Positions 54,189-62,543 of a stretch of 64,000 bases of DNA are shown here, piece by piece (the first letter of the stretch is position 1; every line of letters begins with the position of its first letter). The notes beneath the pieces are model-generated. The model ran no database searches. It was not told the origin of the DNA and saw only the letters and a list, made by a program, of their open reading frames with translations. Both the position numbers and the translations under genes were made by a program. The DNA comes from Endobacterium cereale. GTDB taxonomy: Bacteria; Pseudomonadota; Alphaproteobacteria; Rhizobiales; Rhizobiaceae. The stretch covers positions 23,072 through 87,071 of the forward strand of contig NZ_WIXI01000036.1 in assembly GCF_009617585.1 (NCBI RefSeq). Reading direction: 5' to 3'.

Positions 54189-55397
54189 ATGCATAATCCC
54201 GCATCTGTTCGCGGCGAGGTTCTGGCTTTGTCGCCGCTCGCCATCATTCTCATCGAGATCGCCCTTGCCGTGGGAGGGTTCGGCATCGGTACCGGTGAAT
54301 TCGTCATCATGGGTCTCCTGCCCGAGGTCGCCAAGACCTACGAGGTCAGCGTGCCCGTCTCCGGCCATGTCATCAGCGCCTATGCGCTCGGTGTCGTTGT
54401 CGGCGCGCCAATTATCGCAGTGCTCGCGGCCAAGATGACGCGCCGCAGTCTGTTGCTGTCGCTGATGAGCCTGTTTGCCATCGGCAACATCCTGAGCGCC
54501 ATGGCGCCGGATTTCTACACGTTTACGGTTCTGCGCTTCATCACCGGCCTGCCGCATGGCGCCTATTTCGGTGTGGCCGCGCTGGTGGCCGCCTCGATGG
54601 TGCCGCCCAATAAGCGGGCGCGCGCCGTCGGCCGTGTCATGCTGGGCCTCACCATCGCGACACTGGTCGGCACACCAATCGCCAACCTGCTCGGCCAATG
54701 GCTGAGCTGGCGGGCCGCCTTCTATCTGGTCGGCGGCATCGGCGCCCTGACGGTTGCGCTCCTCTGGTATTTCCAGCCGCGCGACGCGGTGGCCGAAGGC
54801 GCCAGCATCAAGCGCGAACTTTCGGCCTTTGCCCGCGGGCAGGTCTGGCTGACGCTCGGCATCGCGGCCGTCGGTTTCGGCGGCATGTTTTCGGTGTTTT
54901 CCTACATCGCCCACACGACGACGGAAACCGCCGGCATGCCGGTCGCCATGGTCTCGGTCGTGCTTGCGCTGTTCGGCATCGGCATGAATGTCGGCAATAT
55001 CGTCGGCTCGCGCCTCGCGGATGTGTCGCTCACCGGCACGATCGGCGGCACGATGATCTTCAACATCGTTGTCATGACCGTGTTCGGTTTTGCCGCCCAA
55101 TATCCGGTCATCCTCTGCCTCTGCGTTTTCCTGATCGGCTGCGGTTTTGCGGCAGGCCCTGCCCTGCAGACACGCCTGATGGATGTAGCCGCCGATGCCC
55201 AGACGCTGGCTGCCGCCTCCAACCACTCCGCCTTCAACATCGCCAACGCGCTCGGCGCCTGGCTCGGTGGTCTGGTCATTGCAATGGGCTGGGGTTTTGC
55301 CGCCACCGGTTATGTCGGCGCCTTCCTGTCCGCGGGCGGTTTTGCCGTTTTCCTCGCCTCCATGGCGCTGGAGAAAAAAACGGCGGCTGCCGCCTGA
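54189..55397 (+). CDS. MFS transporter, AraJ/DHA1-like
   Basis: A 402-residue, twelve-helix major-facilitator protein. GFGIGTGEFVIMGLLPEVAK in helix 1 and HVISAYALGVVVGAPIIAVL are hallmarks of the DHA1 AraJ/NepI/SotB efflux group. RRSLLLSLMSLFAIG follows the motif A loop. The family exports sugars, nucleosides or drugs; the substrate is not readable here. A perfect palindrome 95 bases upstream may be its operator. Confidence 0.88.
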   Translation: MHNPASVRGEVLALSPLAIILIEIALAVGGFGIGTGEFVIMGLLPEVAKTYEVSVPVSGHVISAYALGVVVGAPIIAVLAAKMTRRSLLLSLMSLFAIGNILSAMAPDFYTFTVLRFITGLPHGAYFGVAALVAASMVPPNKRARAVGRVMLGLTIATLVGTPIANLLGQWLSWRAAFYLVGGIGALTVALLWYFQPRDAVAEGASIKRELSAFARGQVWLTLGIAAVGFGGMFSVFSYIAHTTTETAGMPVAMVSVVLALFGIGMNVGNIVGSRLADVSLTGTIGGTMIFNIVVMTVFGFAAQYPVILCLCVFLIGCGFAAGPALQTRLMDVAADAQTLAAASNHSAFNIANALGAWLGGLVIAMGWGFAATGYVGAFLSAGGFAVFLASMALEKKTAAAA

Positions 55398-55515
55398 CAT
55401 TGACACGAGTGAGATGAAAAGCCGCGTGTGGCGCGACCGATAGGCCCGCCGCACGCCTTGCACCCTTCCCGCCTGCGCGCCATGTTCTCCTCAACACAGA
55501 TCGAGGATAAGAAAA

Positions 55516-56530
55516 ATGCGCGCCGTCGGCTTCAACCAGAACCAGCCCATCACATCGGACACCGCCCTTCTCGACATCGACCTGCCGATGCCGGAAGCCA
55601 CCGGTCGTGACCTTCTGGTCGAGATCAAGGCCATTTCGGTCAATCCGGTCGACACCAAGACCCGCAAAAACGCCGTGGTCGAGCCCGGCCAATACAAAGT
55701 GCTGGGTTACGATGCCGCCGGCGTGGTGAAAGCCGTCGGGCCCGGCGTCAAACTGTTCCAGCCGGGTGACGAGGTCTATTATGCCGGCGCGATCAATCGC
55801 CAGGGCACCAATGCCGAATATCATCTGGTCGACGAGCGTATTGTTGGCGCAAAACCGAAGACGCTGAGCTTCGAGGAAGCCGCCGCCCTGCCCCTGACGG
55901 CAATCACCGCCTATGAGGCGTTGTTCCACCGCATGAAGGTTCAGGACAAGGTGGCAGGCAGCTGGAACGCGGTGTTGCTGATCGGTGGTGCGGGCGGCGT
56001 CGGTTCGATCGCTATCCAGTTGTTGCGCGAACTGTCGGACGTAACAGTGATCGCCACGGCATCACGCCCGGAAACTCAAAACTGTGCGCGAACTGGGCGC
56101 CCATCACGTCGTTGATCACTCCAAACCACTTGCCCCACAGATCGCCGAAATGGCGATCGGTCAGCCGGGTTTCGTCTTCTCCATCACCCAGACCGACAAG
56201 CATCTGCCCGACGTGCTGGAGCTGATCGCACCACAGGGACGCTTTGCGCTGATCGACGATTCCGCCGATGTGATCGATCTGCGCCCCTTCAAGCGCAAGT
56301 GCCTTTCGGTGCATTGGGAAATGATGTTCGCACGTCCCGTCTTCCAGACGGCGGACATGATCGAGCAGCATAAGCTGCTGACCCATGTTGCCGAACTGGT
56401 CGATGCCGGAAAAATCCGCACCACGCTCTCGGATGTGCTGGGGCCGATCAATGCGGACAACCTGAAAAAGGCACACGCACTGATCGAAAGCGGCACGACC
56501 CGCGGCAAGCTGGTACTGTCGGGTTTCTGA
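55516..56530 (+). pseudogene. Zinc-type quinone oxidoreductase, single frameshift
   Basis: The first 185 codons read as an MDR/quinone oxidoreductase: MRAVGFNQNQPITSDTALLD, then YKVLGYDAAGVVKAVGPGVK, and the Rossmann LLIGGAGGVGSIAIQLLREL. After ATASRPETQN (about 56085) the sequence continues in another frame as VRELGAHHVVDHSKPLAPQI through to TRGKLVLSGF at 56530. One extra base (or two missing) within CAAAACTGTGCG explains it. Repaired, it would be about 338 residues, the family's normal length. Everything else is intact, so a sequencing error or a very recent mutation is likely. Confidence 0.8.
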
Positions 56531-56627
56531 AACCAATTGCTCGATATAGGTGTGCCCGCCGGAATTGCACTTTATCAATCCGTAAGAACGGATCATATTT
56601 CCCCGTCACTGTCTGAGGGGGAATATC

Positions 56628-57044
56628 ATGGCAACGACACAGACCAACAGTTTCGGCAACCCGCTCGATGCGCTGACCGGCTCGACATGGTTCGGTTATC
56701 TGGCGCGCACCATCCTCACCTTTGCCTTCTGGGGAAGCGGGCTTTCCAAGCTGATCGATTTCAATGCCGGCGTGGCGGAGATGGCGCATTTCGGGCTGGA
56801 GCCGGCTGTCGTCTTCAACATCGCCACCATCATAGTCCAGATCGGCGGCTCTGCCCTCGTCATACTCAACCGCTGGACATGGTTGGGAGCCGGGGCGCTT
56901 GGCGTGTTCACGGCACTGACCATTCCGCTCGTCCACCATTTCTGGACGATGGAGGAGCCGATGCGCACGATGGAATTCCATGTCGTAGCCGAGCATATCA
57001 CCGTCATCGGCGGGCTGATGGTCGTCGCATGGAAATCGCGCTGA
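56628..57044 (+). CDS. DoxX-family membrane protein
   Basis: A 138-residue protein with four membrane helices of the DoxX family. The pattern LARTILTFAFWGSGLSKLIDF and ATIIVQIGGSALVILNRWTW matches it. Members associate with thiosulfate oxidation or redox balance, but most are uncharacterised. GAGGGGGA precedes the ATG. A bidirectional terminator follows. Confidence 0.85.
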   Translation: MATTQTNSFGNPLDALTGSTWFGYLARTILTFAFWGSGLSKLIDFNAGVAEMAHFGLEPAVVFNIATIIVQIGGSALVILNRWTWLGAGALGVFTALTIPLVHHFWTMEEPMRTMEFHVVAEHITVIGGLMVVAWKSR

Positions 57045-57047
57045 CGC

Positions 57048-57082
57048 AAAAAAGCCCGCCGGGCTGGCCGACAGGCTTTTTT
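57048..57082. terminator. Bidirectional terminator between doxX-like and L,D-transpeptidase genes
   Basis: Nine-bp outer stem AAAAAAGCC / GGCTTTTTT (57048-57056 and 57074-57082) closing a GC-rich centre. T-runs are present on both strands and it lies between two convergent genes. Confidence 0.85.
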
Positions 57083-57102
57083 AGAAATCAGATCCAGGAT
57101 GA

Positions 57103-57723
57103 TCAGGCCACGGCCTGAATGACCACAACCTTGGCACCGGTCTGAACGCGGCTGTAGAGGTCGATGACGTCGTGGTTCATCATGCGGATGCAACCGCTCG
57201 ACATGGCGTGGCCGATCGACGATGGCTGGTTTGTGCCATGGATACGGAAATGCGTGTCGTTGCCGCCGCGATAGAGATAGATGGCGCGGGCGCCCAGCGG
57301 ATTGTTGGGGCCGCCCGGCATACCGCCGGCGAGCTTGCGATAACGCTCTTCACGGCGCTGCATGTTGGCAGTCGGCGTCCAGGACGGCCATTCGGCCTTG
57401 CGGCCCACATAGGCGCTGCCGGCCAAAGCCAGACCGGCTTTACCGACACCAACGCCGTAGCGCATGGCGCGGCCACCGCCCATGATGAAATAGGCGCGGC
57501 GTGCCGGCGTATCGACGACGATCGTGCCCGGTGCATAGTTGGAGGCATAGGCCACTTCCTGACGGCGCAGTTCCGGATCGATCTTGTCGATCGGCACCTG
57601 CTTCATCGGGAACTGCTCGTTCGGCAGCGCGGCGTAGTTGGTCTGATGATTGACGGTCGTGGCACTGCATCCGGCGAGGAACAGCGGCAGGCCGAACATC
57701 AGGCCGCGGCGGGAAATCGACAT
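57103..57723 (-). CDS. L,D-transpeptidase (YkuD domain), lipoprotein-like
   Basis: A 206-residue L,D-transpeptidase. The N-terminus has a lipobox-like LFLAGC (Cys20 region), so it may be lipid-anchored. The YkuD domain contains HFRIHGTNQPSSIGHAMSSG with catalytic Cys178 in SSGCIRMMNHD. Such enzymes make 3-3 crosslinks in peptidoglycan or attach outer-membrane proteins to it, both prominent in Rhizobiaceae. It is a monocistronic unit with its terminator at 57048. Confidence 0.92.
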   Translation of the reverse strand: MSISRRGLMFGLPLFLAGCSATTVNHQTNYAALPNEQFPMKQVPIDKIDPELRRQEVAYASNYAPGTIVVDTPARRAYFIMGGGRAMRYGVGVGKAGLALAGSAYVGRKAEWPSWTPTANMQRREERYRKLAGGMPGGPNNPLGARAIYLYRGGNDTHFRIHGTNQPSSIGHAMSSGCIRMMNHDVIDLYSRVQTGAKVVVIQAVA

Positions 57724-57881
57724 GAATTGTGTCCTTGGTGAGTCGAGAAGATGTCCAAGGATTAGGAATTCATGGTTAATGAACCGCTAAGGAAAACTAC
57801 CCTGTCAGCGATTTGTTAATGTGTGGGGCAAGATGGTGCGGAAGCGGGTAAAACATCCGCTGCATCACCCCAAGTATTTGC

Positions 57882-59042
57882 TCATGCAGGCTGCGAGTAT
57901 GTTCTGGTTCGTGCCGATCGCTTCTCACCGACGTAAAGGCCCATAATCGTTAGTGTTACCGCCAGCAGGCCGGTTTTGTCGGTGCCGAACATGTGTGGTG
58001 AATATCGTTCCAAAACAATCGGAACGATCAAGATTGCGATCTGGACAACAACGATGACCGTCGCGGTCAGAGCCAGCGGCGCATCAGTGCGAATATTGTC
58101 TCTGTTTCGCCTGATGTAGGCGAGGACGAACAAAGGAATTGCGAACGCGGCCAACACGGTGTGGATCTCGGCATAATATCGACCGACGGTATGCACGATC
58201 GCAATCATCACCACGCCAAACCCATGTCCAAAAATCACGATCAATCTGAACATCAGTTCCGGTGCAGTCATGCCGACGATGTTGATAAGCACCTGAGCTG
58301 TCCAGATCGCCAGAACGAGCGGCCAGATCAGGATGTCGAGCGGTTCCTTGATCTGGTCAACATCTGTCCTGCCCTGCGGCACACAAGCAGATCGCCACAA
58401 CGACAGCATCAGGCTGACAGCGGCAAAACAGAAAACGTAAAAGGCAGCGAAAATCAGCCAGCCATTCCCCGAGACCACGCCTGTCCGGCCTAGGTCCAGG
58501 CCCCAGCCTATCTGCGTCGGCAGGAATTCAAGGACCTGAACGGACAGCAACAGCCAGAAGCAATGGCGAAAGCCCGGCATAGGAAGGCGATAACACAAGA
58601 TCACGCCGACTGCCGTCACTCCGGTAAAGGTCGCAAGCGTCAACCATAAGAAAGTATCCGCATTCCAGATCACTGCGCCCGATGCCCGCAAGCGTTCGAT
58701 AAGATCATAACCATCGAGGAGACTGATCAACAACGCGACCACGCCGACTGTGATAATCTCGACATTACCAGCCCGTTGCTCCGGGCGAGCCCTCCGTCTT
58801 GCCATCAGACGAACCACTTCAACCAAAGTCAGAGCGCTAAAGATCGGCGCGATTCCGAGCGCGAAAATCGAAATGCCTTGCGAGAGAGTGCCACTCTGAG
58901 GCTCAAGCCTTGCCGGATCAAATCCCGGCAGCGGAATATTCCATGCAACGATCAGGACAAGCCCCACCAGCGCCGCCACGATAGACGAAATCCGTCTGCC
59001 GGCTCGCTGCGTCACGTCCGGCCTGTTGCGCCAGAGCCGCAT
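57882..59042 (-). CDS. SecY-like polytopic membrane protein in the pqq locus
   Basis: A 386-residue protein with about ten membrane helices. The first helix ends NIPLPGFDPARLEP, the counterpart of the SecY P-x-P-G-x-D-P motif. The second, GISIFALGIAPIFSALTLVE, closely mirrors the SecY TM2 signature SIFALGIMPYISASII. A later SGNGWLIFAAF parallels SecY GNGISLIIFAGI. The plug segment and large cytosolic ribosome-binding loops are short or absent, and the length is below the usual 430-450. The open frame extends upstream through pqqE, but only the part from 59042 (MRLWRNRPDVTQ) is membrane-like; this overlaps pqqE by 125 bases. A divergent SecY paralogue is my inference. Confidence 0.65.
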   Translation of the reverse strand: MRLWRNRPDVTQRAGRRISSIVAALVGLVLIVAWNIPLPGFDPARLEPQSGTLSQGISIFALGIAPIFSALTLVEVVRLMARRRARPEQRAGNVEIITVGVVALLISLLDGYDLIERLRASGAVIWNADTFLWLTLATFTGVTAVGVILCYRLPMPGFRHCFWLLLSVQVLEFLPTQIGWGLDLGRTGVVSGNGWLIFAAFYVFCFAAVSLMLSLWRSACVPQGRTDVDQIKEPLDILIWPLVLAIWTAQVLINIVGMTAPELMFRLIVIFGHGFGVVMIAIVHTVGRYYAEIHTVLAAFAIPLFVLAYIRRNRDNIRTDAPLALTATVIVVVQIAILIVPIVLERYSPHMFGTDKTGLLAVTLTIMGLYVGEKRSARTRTYSQPA

Positions 59043-60081
59043 GATGAGGCGAAAAAACACAGACCGGATCGGTCGCCGCCGCATCACCGACGAGCGCCAT
59101 CGCCTGACAACGGCAGCCACCATGGTCGATGTGTTTGCGCGCACAACTGCGGCAGGGTTCCTGCATCCAGTCGTCGCCGCGATAGGAGTTGAAGGCGGAA
59201 CTGTCGTACCAGATCTGCGACAGCGAGGCGTCGCGTATCGTCTGGAACTCCAGCGAGGGAATGCTTTCCGCCGCATGGCAGGGCAGAACGCGGCCCGACG
59301 GCGTGACGTTGAGGCCGCTCGAGCCCCAGCCGCCCATGCAGGCTTTCGGGTAACGTGCATGGTGGTCGGCGACGACGTAATCGATCACCAGCACGCCTTC
59401 CAGCCGTTTGCGCGCGTCCTCCACCAAGGCCGTGGTGCACTCTACCTGTTCCCGGGTCGGCATCAGAGCCGCCCGGTTTTTCTCCGCCCAGCCATGAAAC
59501 TGCACGGTCGCCACCTCGATACGCCGCGCACCAAGCCTCACCGCCAGATCCAGCATGTCGCCGATCTGGTCCATATTCTGCTTGTGGCAGACGGCATTGA
59601 CGGTCAATGGAACGCCGGTTGCCGTCACCCAGCCCGCGACCGCCATCTTGCGGGCATAACCGCCGCGATAGTTGCCGACACGATCGGCCATTGCCTCGGT
59701 CGAACCCTGGATCGACAATTGCACATGATCGAGCCCGGCATCGGCCAGTTCCGTCACCCGCTTTTCCGTAAGCCCGATGCCTGACGTGATGAGATTGGTG
59801 TAAAGCCCGAAGTCGGCCGCCGCCTTCGTCAGTTCGGTGAGGTCACGCCGCGCTGCAGGCTCGCCACCGGACAGATGCAGATGCAGCACGCCGAGTTCGG
59901 CCGCCTGCCGAAACGTGTCGATCCATTCGGCGGCGGAAAGCTCGTCCTGCCCCTTCACCAGTTCCAGCGGATTGGAACAGTAGGGACAGCCGAGAGGACA
60001 TCGGTGCGTCAGTTCCGCCAGCATGGCGATTGGCGGAGACGGGCGTACACGCATGACCGGCGCTTTTGCCACCATGTTCAT
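58918..60081 (-). CDS. pqqE: PQQ biosynthesis radical SAM enzyme PqqE
   Basis: A 387-residue radical-SAM/SPASM enzyme that crosslinks Glu and Tyr of PqqA. The SAM-cluster motif C28-x3-C32-x2-C35 (HRCPLGCPYCSNP) is intact. The SPASM cysteines follow: ACMGGWG, VLPCHAAE, EPCRSCARKH, GGCRCQAMALVG and DPVCVFSP. The start overlaps the pqqD stop (ATGA). The C-terminal tail after DFVYRG is a little longer than usual and overlaps the SecY-like gene. Catalytically it looks functional although pqqB and pqqC are destroyed. Confidence 0.93.
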   Translation of the reverse strand: MNMVAKAPVMRVRPSPPIAMLAELTHRCPLGCPYCSNPLELVKGQDELSAAEWIDTFRQAAELGVLHLHLSGGEPAARRDLTELTKAAADFGLYTNLITSGIGLTEKRVTELADAGLDHVQLSIQGSTEAMADRVGNYRGGYARKMAVAGWVTATGVPLTVNAVCHKQNMDQIGDMLDLAVRLGARRIEVATVQFHGWAEKNRAALMPTREQVECTTALVEDARKRLEGVLVIDYVVADHHARYPKACMGGWGSSGLNVTPSGRVLPCHAAESIPSLEFQTIRDASLSQIWYDSSAFNSYRGDDWMQEPCRSCARKHIDHGGCRCQAMALVGDAAATDPVCVFSPHHAALAQQAGRDAASRQTDFVYRGGAGGACPDRCMEYSAAGI

Positions 60082-60428
60082 CGCGAAATCTCCAGCATGC
60101 GGCGATTGGAAAACGCACGGATGAAGGCGATCATATCGGCCAGAAATGCTTTCCTCGGTGCCCCGAACATGTCGGAAAATTCGGCCGCGATACCATCAAG
60201 CGCTCGTTTGCCATCCCTCGATTTTAAAGTGACGACGGCGATTTCATCCCGCGCCAGCGCCCGTTCCGGCGGCGGCAACGTCTGGCCGCTTGCCGGGTCG
60301 TCGAGCAATTCGACGCTGCGGGAAAGCTTCGCAAGCGCGCCGCCATCGATGACGATGTCCTTGCCGACGGAAGATGTTTGCTTTGCAGCCATGCGCCGGC
60401 TGATATCGAATGCGCTGCCCTCGCTCAT
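60078..60428 (-). CDS. pqqD: PqqD-like peptide chaperone
   Basis: A 116-residue PqqD. The core aligns with the family's winged-helix fold: LSRSVELLDDPASGQTLPPP, then ERALARDEIAVVTLKSRDGK and GIAAEFSDMFGAPRKAFLAD. PqqD binds the PqqA peptide and delivers it to PqqE. Some usually conserved positions differ (LKSRDGK for LK.CDG, PPPERAL for LAPER), so function could be weakened. The ATG at 60428 has GAGGG five bases upstream; an internal ATG would give about 104 residues, nearer the family norm. Confidence 0.78.
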   Translation of the reverse strand: MSEGSAFDISRRMAAKQTSSVGKDIVIDGGALAKLSRSVELLDDPASGQTLPPPERALARDEIAVVTLKSRDGKRALDGIAAEFSDMFGAPRKAFLADMIAFIRAFSNRRMLEISR

Positions 60429-60469
60429 TGTCGCCCTCAATTCTCATGCGGTTCGGCCTGGAAATCGCC

Positions 60470-60620
60470 TCACGCCTCATCCCGGCCGCCCGGAGGAGTC
60501 CGCGTCGGAGTGACATAGGCACAAAGCCGACGCATGCAGTTGCCAGCACAGGAGATCGGTCGTTAGGCGGGTGCGGCCGAAATCACATCCTGCTCTCCGC
60601 GTGTCCGCATGAGGAAGCAG
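60470..60620 (-). pseudogene. pqqC C-terminal remnant
   Basis: On the minus strand the fragment TTDLLCWQLHASALCLCHSD aligns with the PqqC C-terminus (K-T-D-x-L-W-x-Q-L-D-A-L-x-x-A-Y-V), followed by a Pro/Gly tail. Only about 35-50 residues of a roughly 250-residue enzyme remain, with frameshifts and substitutions. PqqC is the oxidase that completes PQQ, so the locus cannot finish the cofactor. Confidence 0.65.
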
Positions 60621-60749
60621 GTATTTCAGCTCGAATTCGACGCCCTCAGAGCCTCATTGCGCAGCTGGCGGCAACCCCAGGCGCCCAGCCGTCTGCAGAG
60701 GGCGTAACGCAGCAGACGCCGGCGAAACAGTTGGCATAGATGCCGGTGG

Positions 60750-61020
60750 CATAAATAGCTGGCAATCGGGTTTGCGCGCAGATTGCTGCGCCACAAATCC
60801 GGATTGCGCTACGGTTGCACAAGCAGATACGGCGCGGCGTTCAGCATCAGCCATAGGCAGCATCTGCACCATCGGCACCGACACCAGTCAGGATCATGGC
60901 GGCGGCACGGTCTCGTTCCGACATGCCGCCGCGCAGTTACGGCAACCACAGCTCCACTGCGGCAAACCATTTCCCGCGGCAGCAGCCGGAACGAGAAAGC
61001 GTATCGACGCCTTTTTTTCC
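60750..61020 (-). pseudogene. pqqB N-terminal remnant
   Basis: A degraded PqqB start is readable: FLVPAAAAGNGLPQWSCGCR followed by NCAAA. This is the family hallmark G-x-G-x-P-Q-W-N-C-x-C-x-x-C. Stops follow, then, in another frame, WLMLNAAPYLLVQP and NPDLWRSN, matching the next PqqB segment. The remaining 220 or so residues are deleted up to the pqqC fragment. PqqB is a metallo-beta-lactamase-fold hydroxylase of the pathway. Confidence 0.7.
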
Positions 61021-61041
61021 GTTCAAACCGTCATCCCGTGC

Positions 61042-61137
61042 TTAGAACAGGATCGGTTCGTCGCCATCGGCCGGCGCATATCGATTGATTTCCATGCCGC
61101 AGGTGACTTCCTTGAATTTAGGAGCATGCCATTTCAT
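61042..61137 (-). CDS. pqqA: PQQ precursor peptide PqqA
   Basis: A complete 31-codon gene. It starts MKWHAPKFKEVTCGMEINRY and ends APADGDEPILF. The Glu16 and Tyr20 that PqqE joins are both present in the E-I-N-R-Y core, and the W-x-x-P-x-F/x-E-x-x-x-G-x-E pattern is standard. A ribosome site AAAGGTGAAGG precedes the ATG. It is the ribosomal precursor of PQQ and heads the operon pqqA-(B)-(C)-D-E. Its perfect conservation contrasts with the ruined pqqB and pqqC just downstream. Confidence 0.93.
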   Translation of the reverse strand: MKWHAPKFKEVTCGMEINRYAPADGDEPILF

Positions 61138-61605
61138 GAGCCTTCACCTTTCGTTGCTGGTCCTTCAGGGCAACGCTGCCGGACGTGTTTTTGACACCTT
61201 GGTGTTGCCGGTGCCGGGGAGAGGACACATCCGTCCGCTCCGGACGTATCGATCCGAAAACCGCGCGGGTTCTCAAGATGGATCGCAGGCGTGATGATAA
61301 GATTGTCTGCCGGTTTGATGCCGGCGACCAGGGGCGGTGACCATTTTGCCGTCGTGATGCAAGGCGGCTCGCCCCGTGGATAAAGCTGCACGGTCGGCGA
61401 GGACGCGGAGCCATCGGCGGTCGGCCAAGACATCCTCCCAGTGTCACGACCCGTTCAACACTCCATAGACCACAGATTGCATCGAAAAGCGGCAAGAGTA
61501 AAGACGTCAGCTGCTCACATTTGCGCGTCTCGATGACATAAGGGCCTGCACCACGGCCACATTGATCGCGGCAACCGTGGCGCAGGTGAGTTCGGCATTT
61601 CAATC
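61138..61605. other. Region upstream of pqqA, no recognised gene
   Basis: About 470 bases. It should contain the pqqA promoter. A 99-codon minus-strand frame (61134-61433) contains EPPCITTAKWSPPLVAGIKP and ends with an ATGA overlap on pqqA, which may be chance or a relic of a translated leader. No family is recognised and no start with a good ribosome site is seen. Other frames are broken. Confidence 0.35.
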
Positions 61606-62430
61606 TCAAAAATCGGTAGAGACCGAAATATGGCGCCATCCAGCCAGTATGGCCGCATCCGAGATGTGTTTTTCCTCGATCGCCCGCACCGTATCGCTGC
61701 CGAGCGGCAGACGCACCGGTGGATTTTCCGCATCAGCAAAGCTGATCAGCACATCGGCAAGTTTCTGCGGGTCACCCGGCTGGTTGTGACTGACGTTTGC
61801 CGCCAGCCGGCGCATGGCGCCCGCCGTTTCATCGTAATCTGCGATGATACCGTCACTGACCGACAGCGAGGCCGCATCGAGGAAATCGGTGCGGAAATAA
61901 CCGGGCTCGACGGCGGTGACGTAGATGCCGAGCGGGGCAAGTTCGGCACTCAGCGATTCCGTCAGCCCTTCGACGGCAAATTTTGCCGAGGAATAGACAC
62001 CGAAACCAGGGCCTGCACGATAACCGCCGATCGACGACAGGTTGAGGATGCGGCCAGAACGCTGCCGGCGCATATGCGGCAGCACAGCACGGGTGACCGA
62101 GAGAAGGCCAAACACGTTGGTGCGATAGATAGCCTCCACTTGCGATGCCGTGGCTTCCTCGACTGCGCCAAGAAGCCCGAAACCGGCATTGTTGAGAAGC
62201 ACATCGATGCGACCGAAGCGCTCGACGGCAGCCTTGGCGGCGGCGACAGCCTGCTCCTCATTCGTGACATCGAGCGCCACGGCGAACAGATTTGCATGAT
62301 CGCCAAAACGATCGATGACCGTTTGCGGATTGCGGGCCGTTGCGACGACATTGTCGCCCTTGGCAAGAGCCCGTTCGGTGATGAGAGCGCCAAAGCCGCG
62401 CGAGGCGCCGGTGATAAACCAGGTTTTCAT
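61606..62430 (-). CDS. Short-chain dehydrogenase/reductase
   Basis: A 274-residue classical SDR. The cofactor motif TGASRGFG is at residues 7-14, NNAG at 80-83, catalytic Ser in NLSSIGG (132-133), and Tyr146 and Lys150 in YSSAK. The Arg at position 34 of TARNPQ favours NADP. The substrate is unknown. It is divergent from a LysR gene 113 bases away, which probably regulates it. The start at 62430 fits the family; the upstream open frame overlaps the LysR gene. Confidence 0.9.
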   Translation of the reverse strand: MKTWFITGASRGFGALITERALAKGDNVVATARNPQTVIDRFGDHANLFAVALDVTNEEQAVAAAKAAVERFGRIDVLLNNAGFGLLGAVEEATASQVEAIYRTNVFGLLSVTRAVLPHMRRQRSGRILNLSSIGGYRAGPGFGVYSSAKFAVEGLTESLSAELAPLGIYVTAVEPGYFRTDFLDAASLSVSDGIIADYDETAGAMRRLAANVSHNQPGDPQKLADVLISFADAENPPVRLPLGSDTVRAIEEKHISDAAILAGWRHISVSTDF

Positions 62431-62543
62431 GACGATGTCCCTTTCGAAGGATGGATGTTGCGTTTGCAGGGACAGAATTAGGCCTTTTCGATTGGCGCGA
62501 TTAGCGGCATAGTTTTTATGACAATCATGAATTTGGCTCATCA

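Noticed and set aside
54165..55463. 432-codon minus-strand frame across the MFS gene
   Set aside because: The opposite frame encodes a canonical twelve-helix MFS protein; the minus-strand product is low-complexity Gly/Asp/Arg/His.
56070..56100. Programmed ribosomal frameshift in the quinone oxidoreductase
   Set aside because: No slippery heptamer or downstream pseudoknot is evident, and the family is not known to use frameshifting.
59043..59360. N-terminal 106 codons of the open frame containing the SecY-like protein
   Set aside because: This part is the out-of-frame shadow of pqqE (Arg/Ser/Thr-rich); membrane-like sequence begins only at 59042.
61630..62481. 283-codon plus-strand frame opposite the SDR gene
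   Set aside because: The SDR on the minus strand has all catalytic motifs; the antisense product has none.
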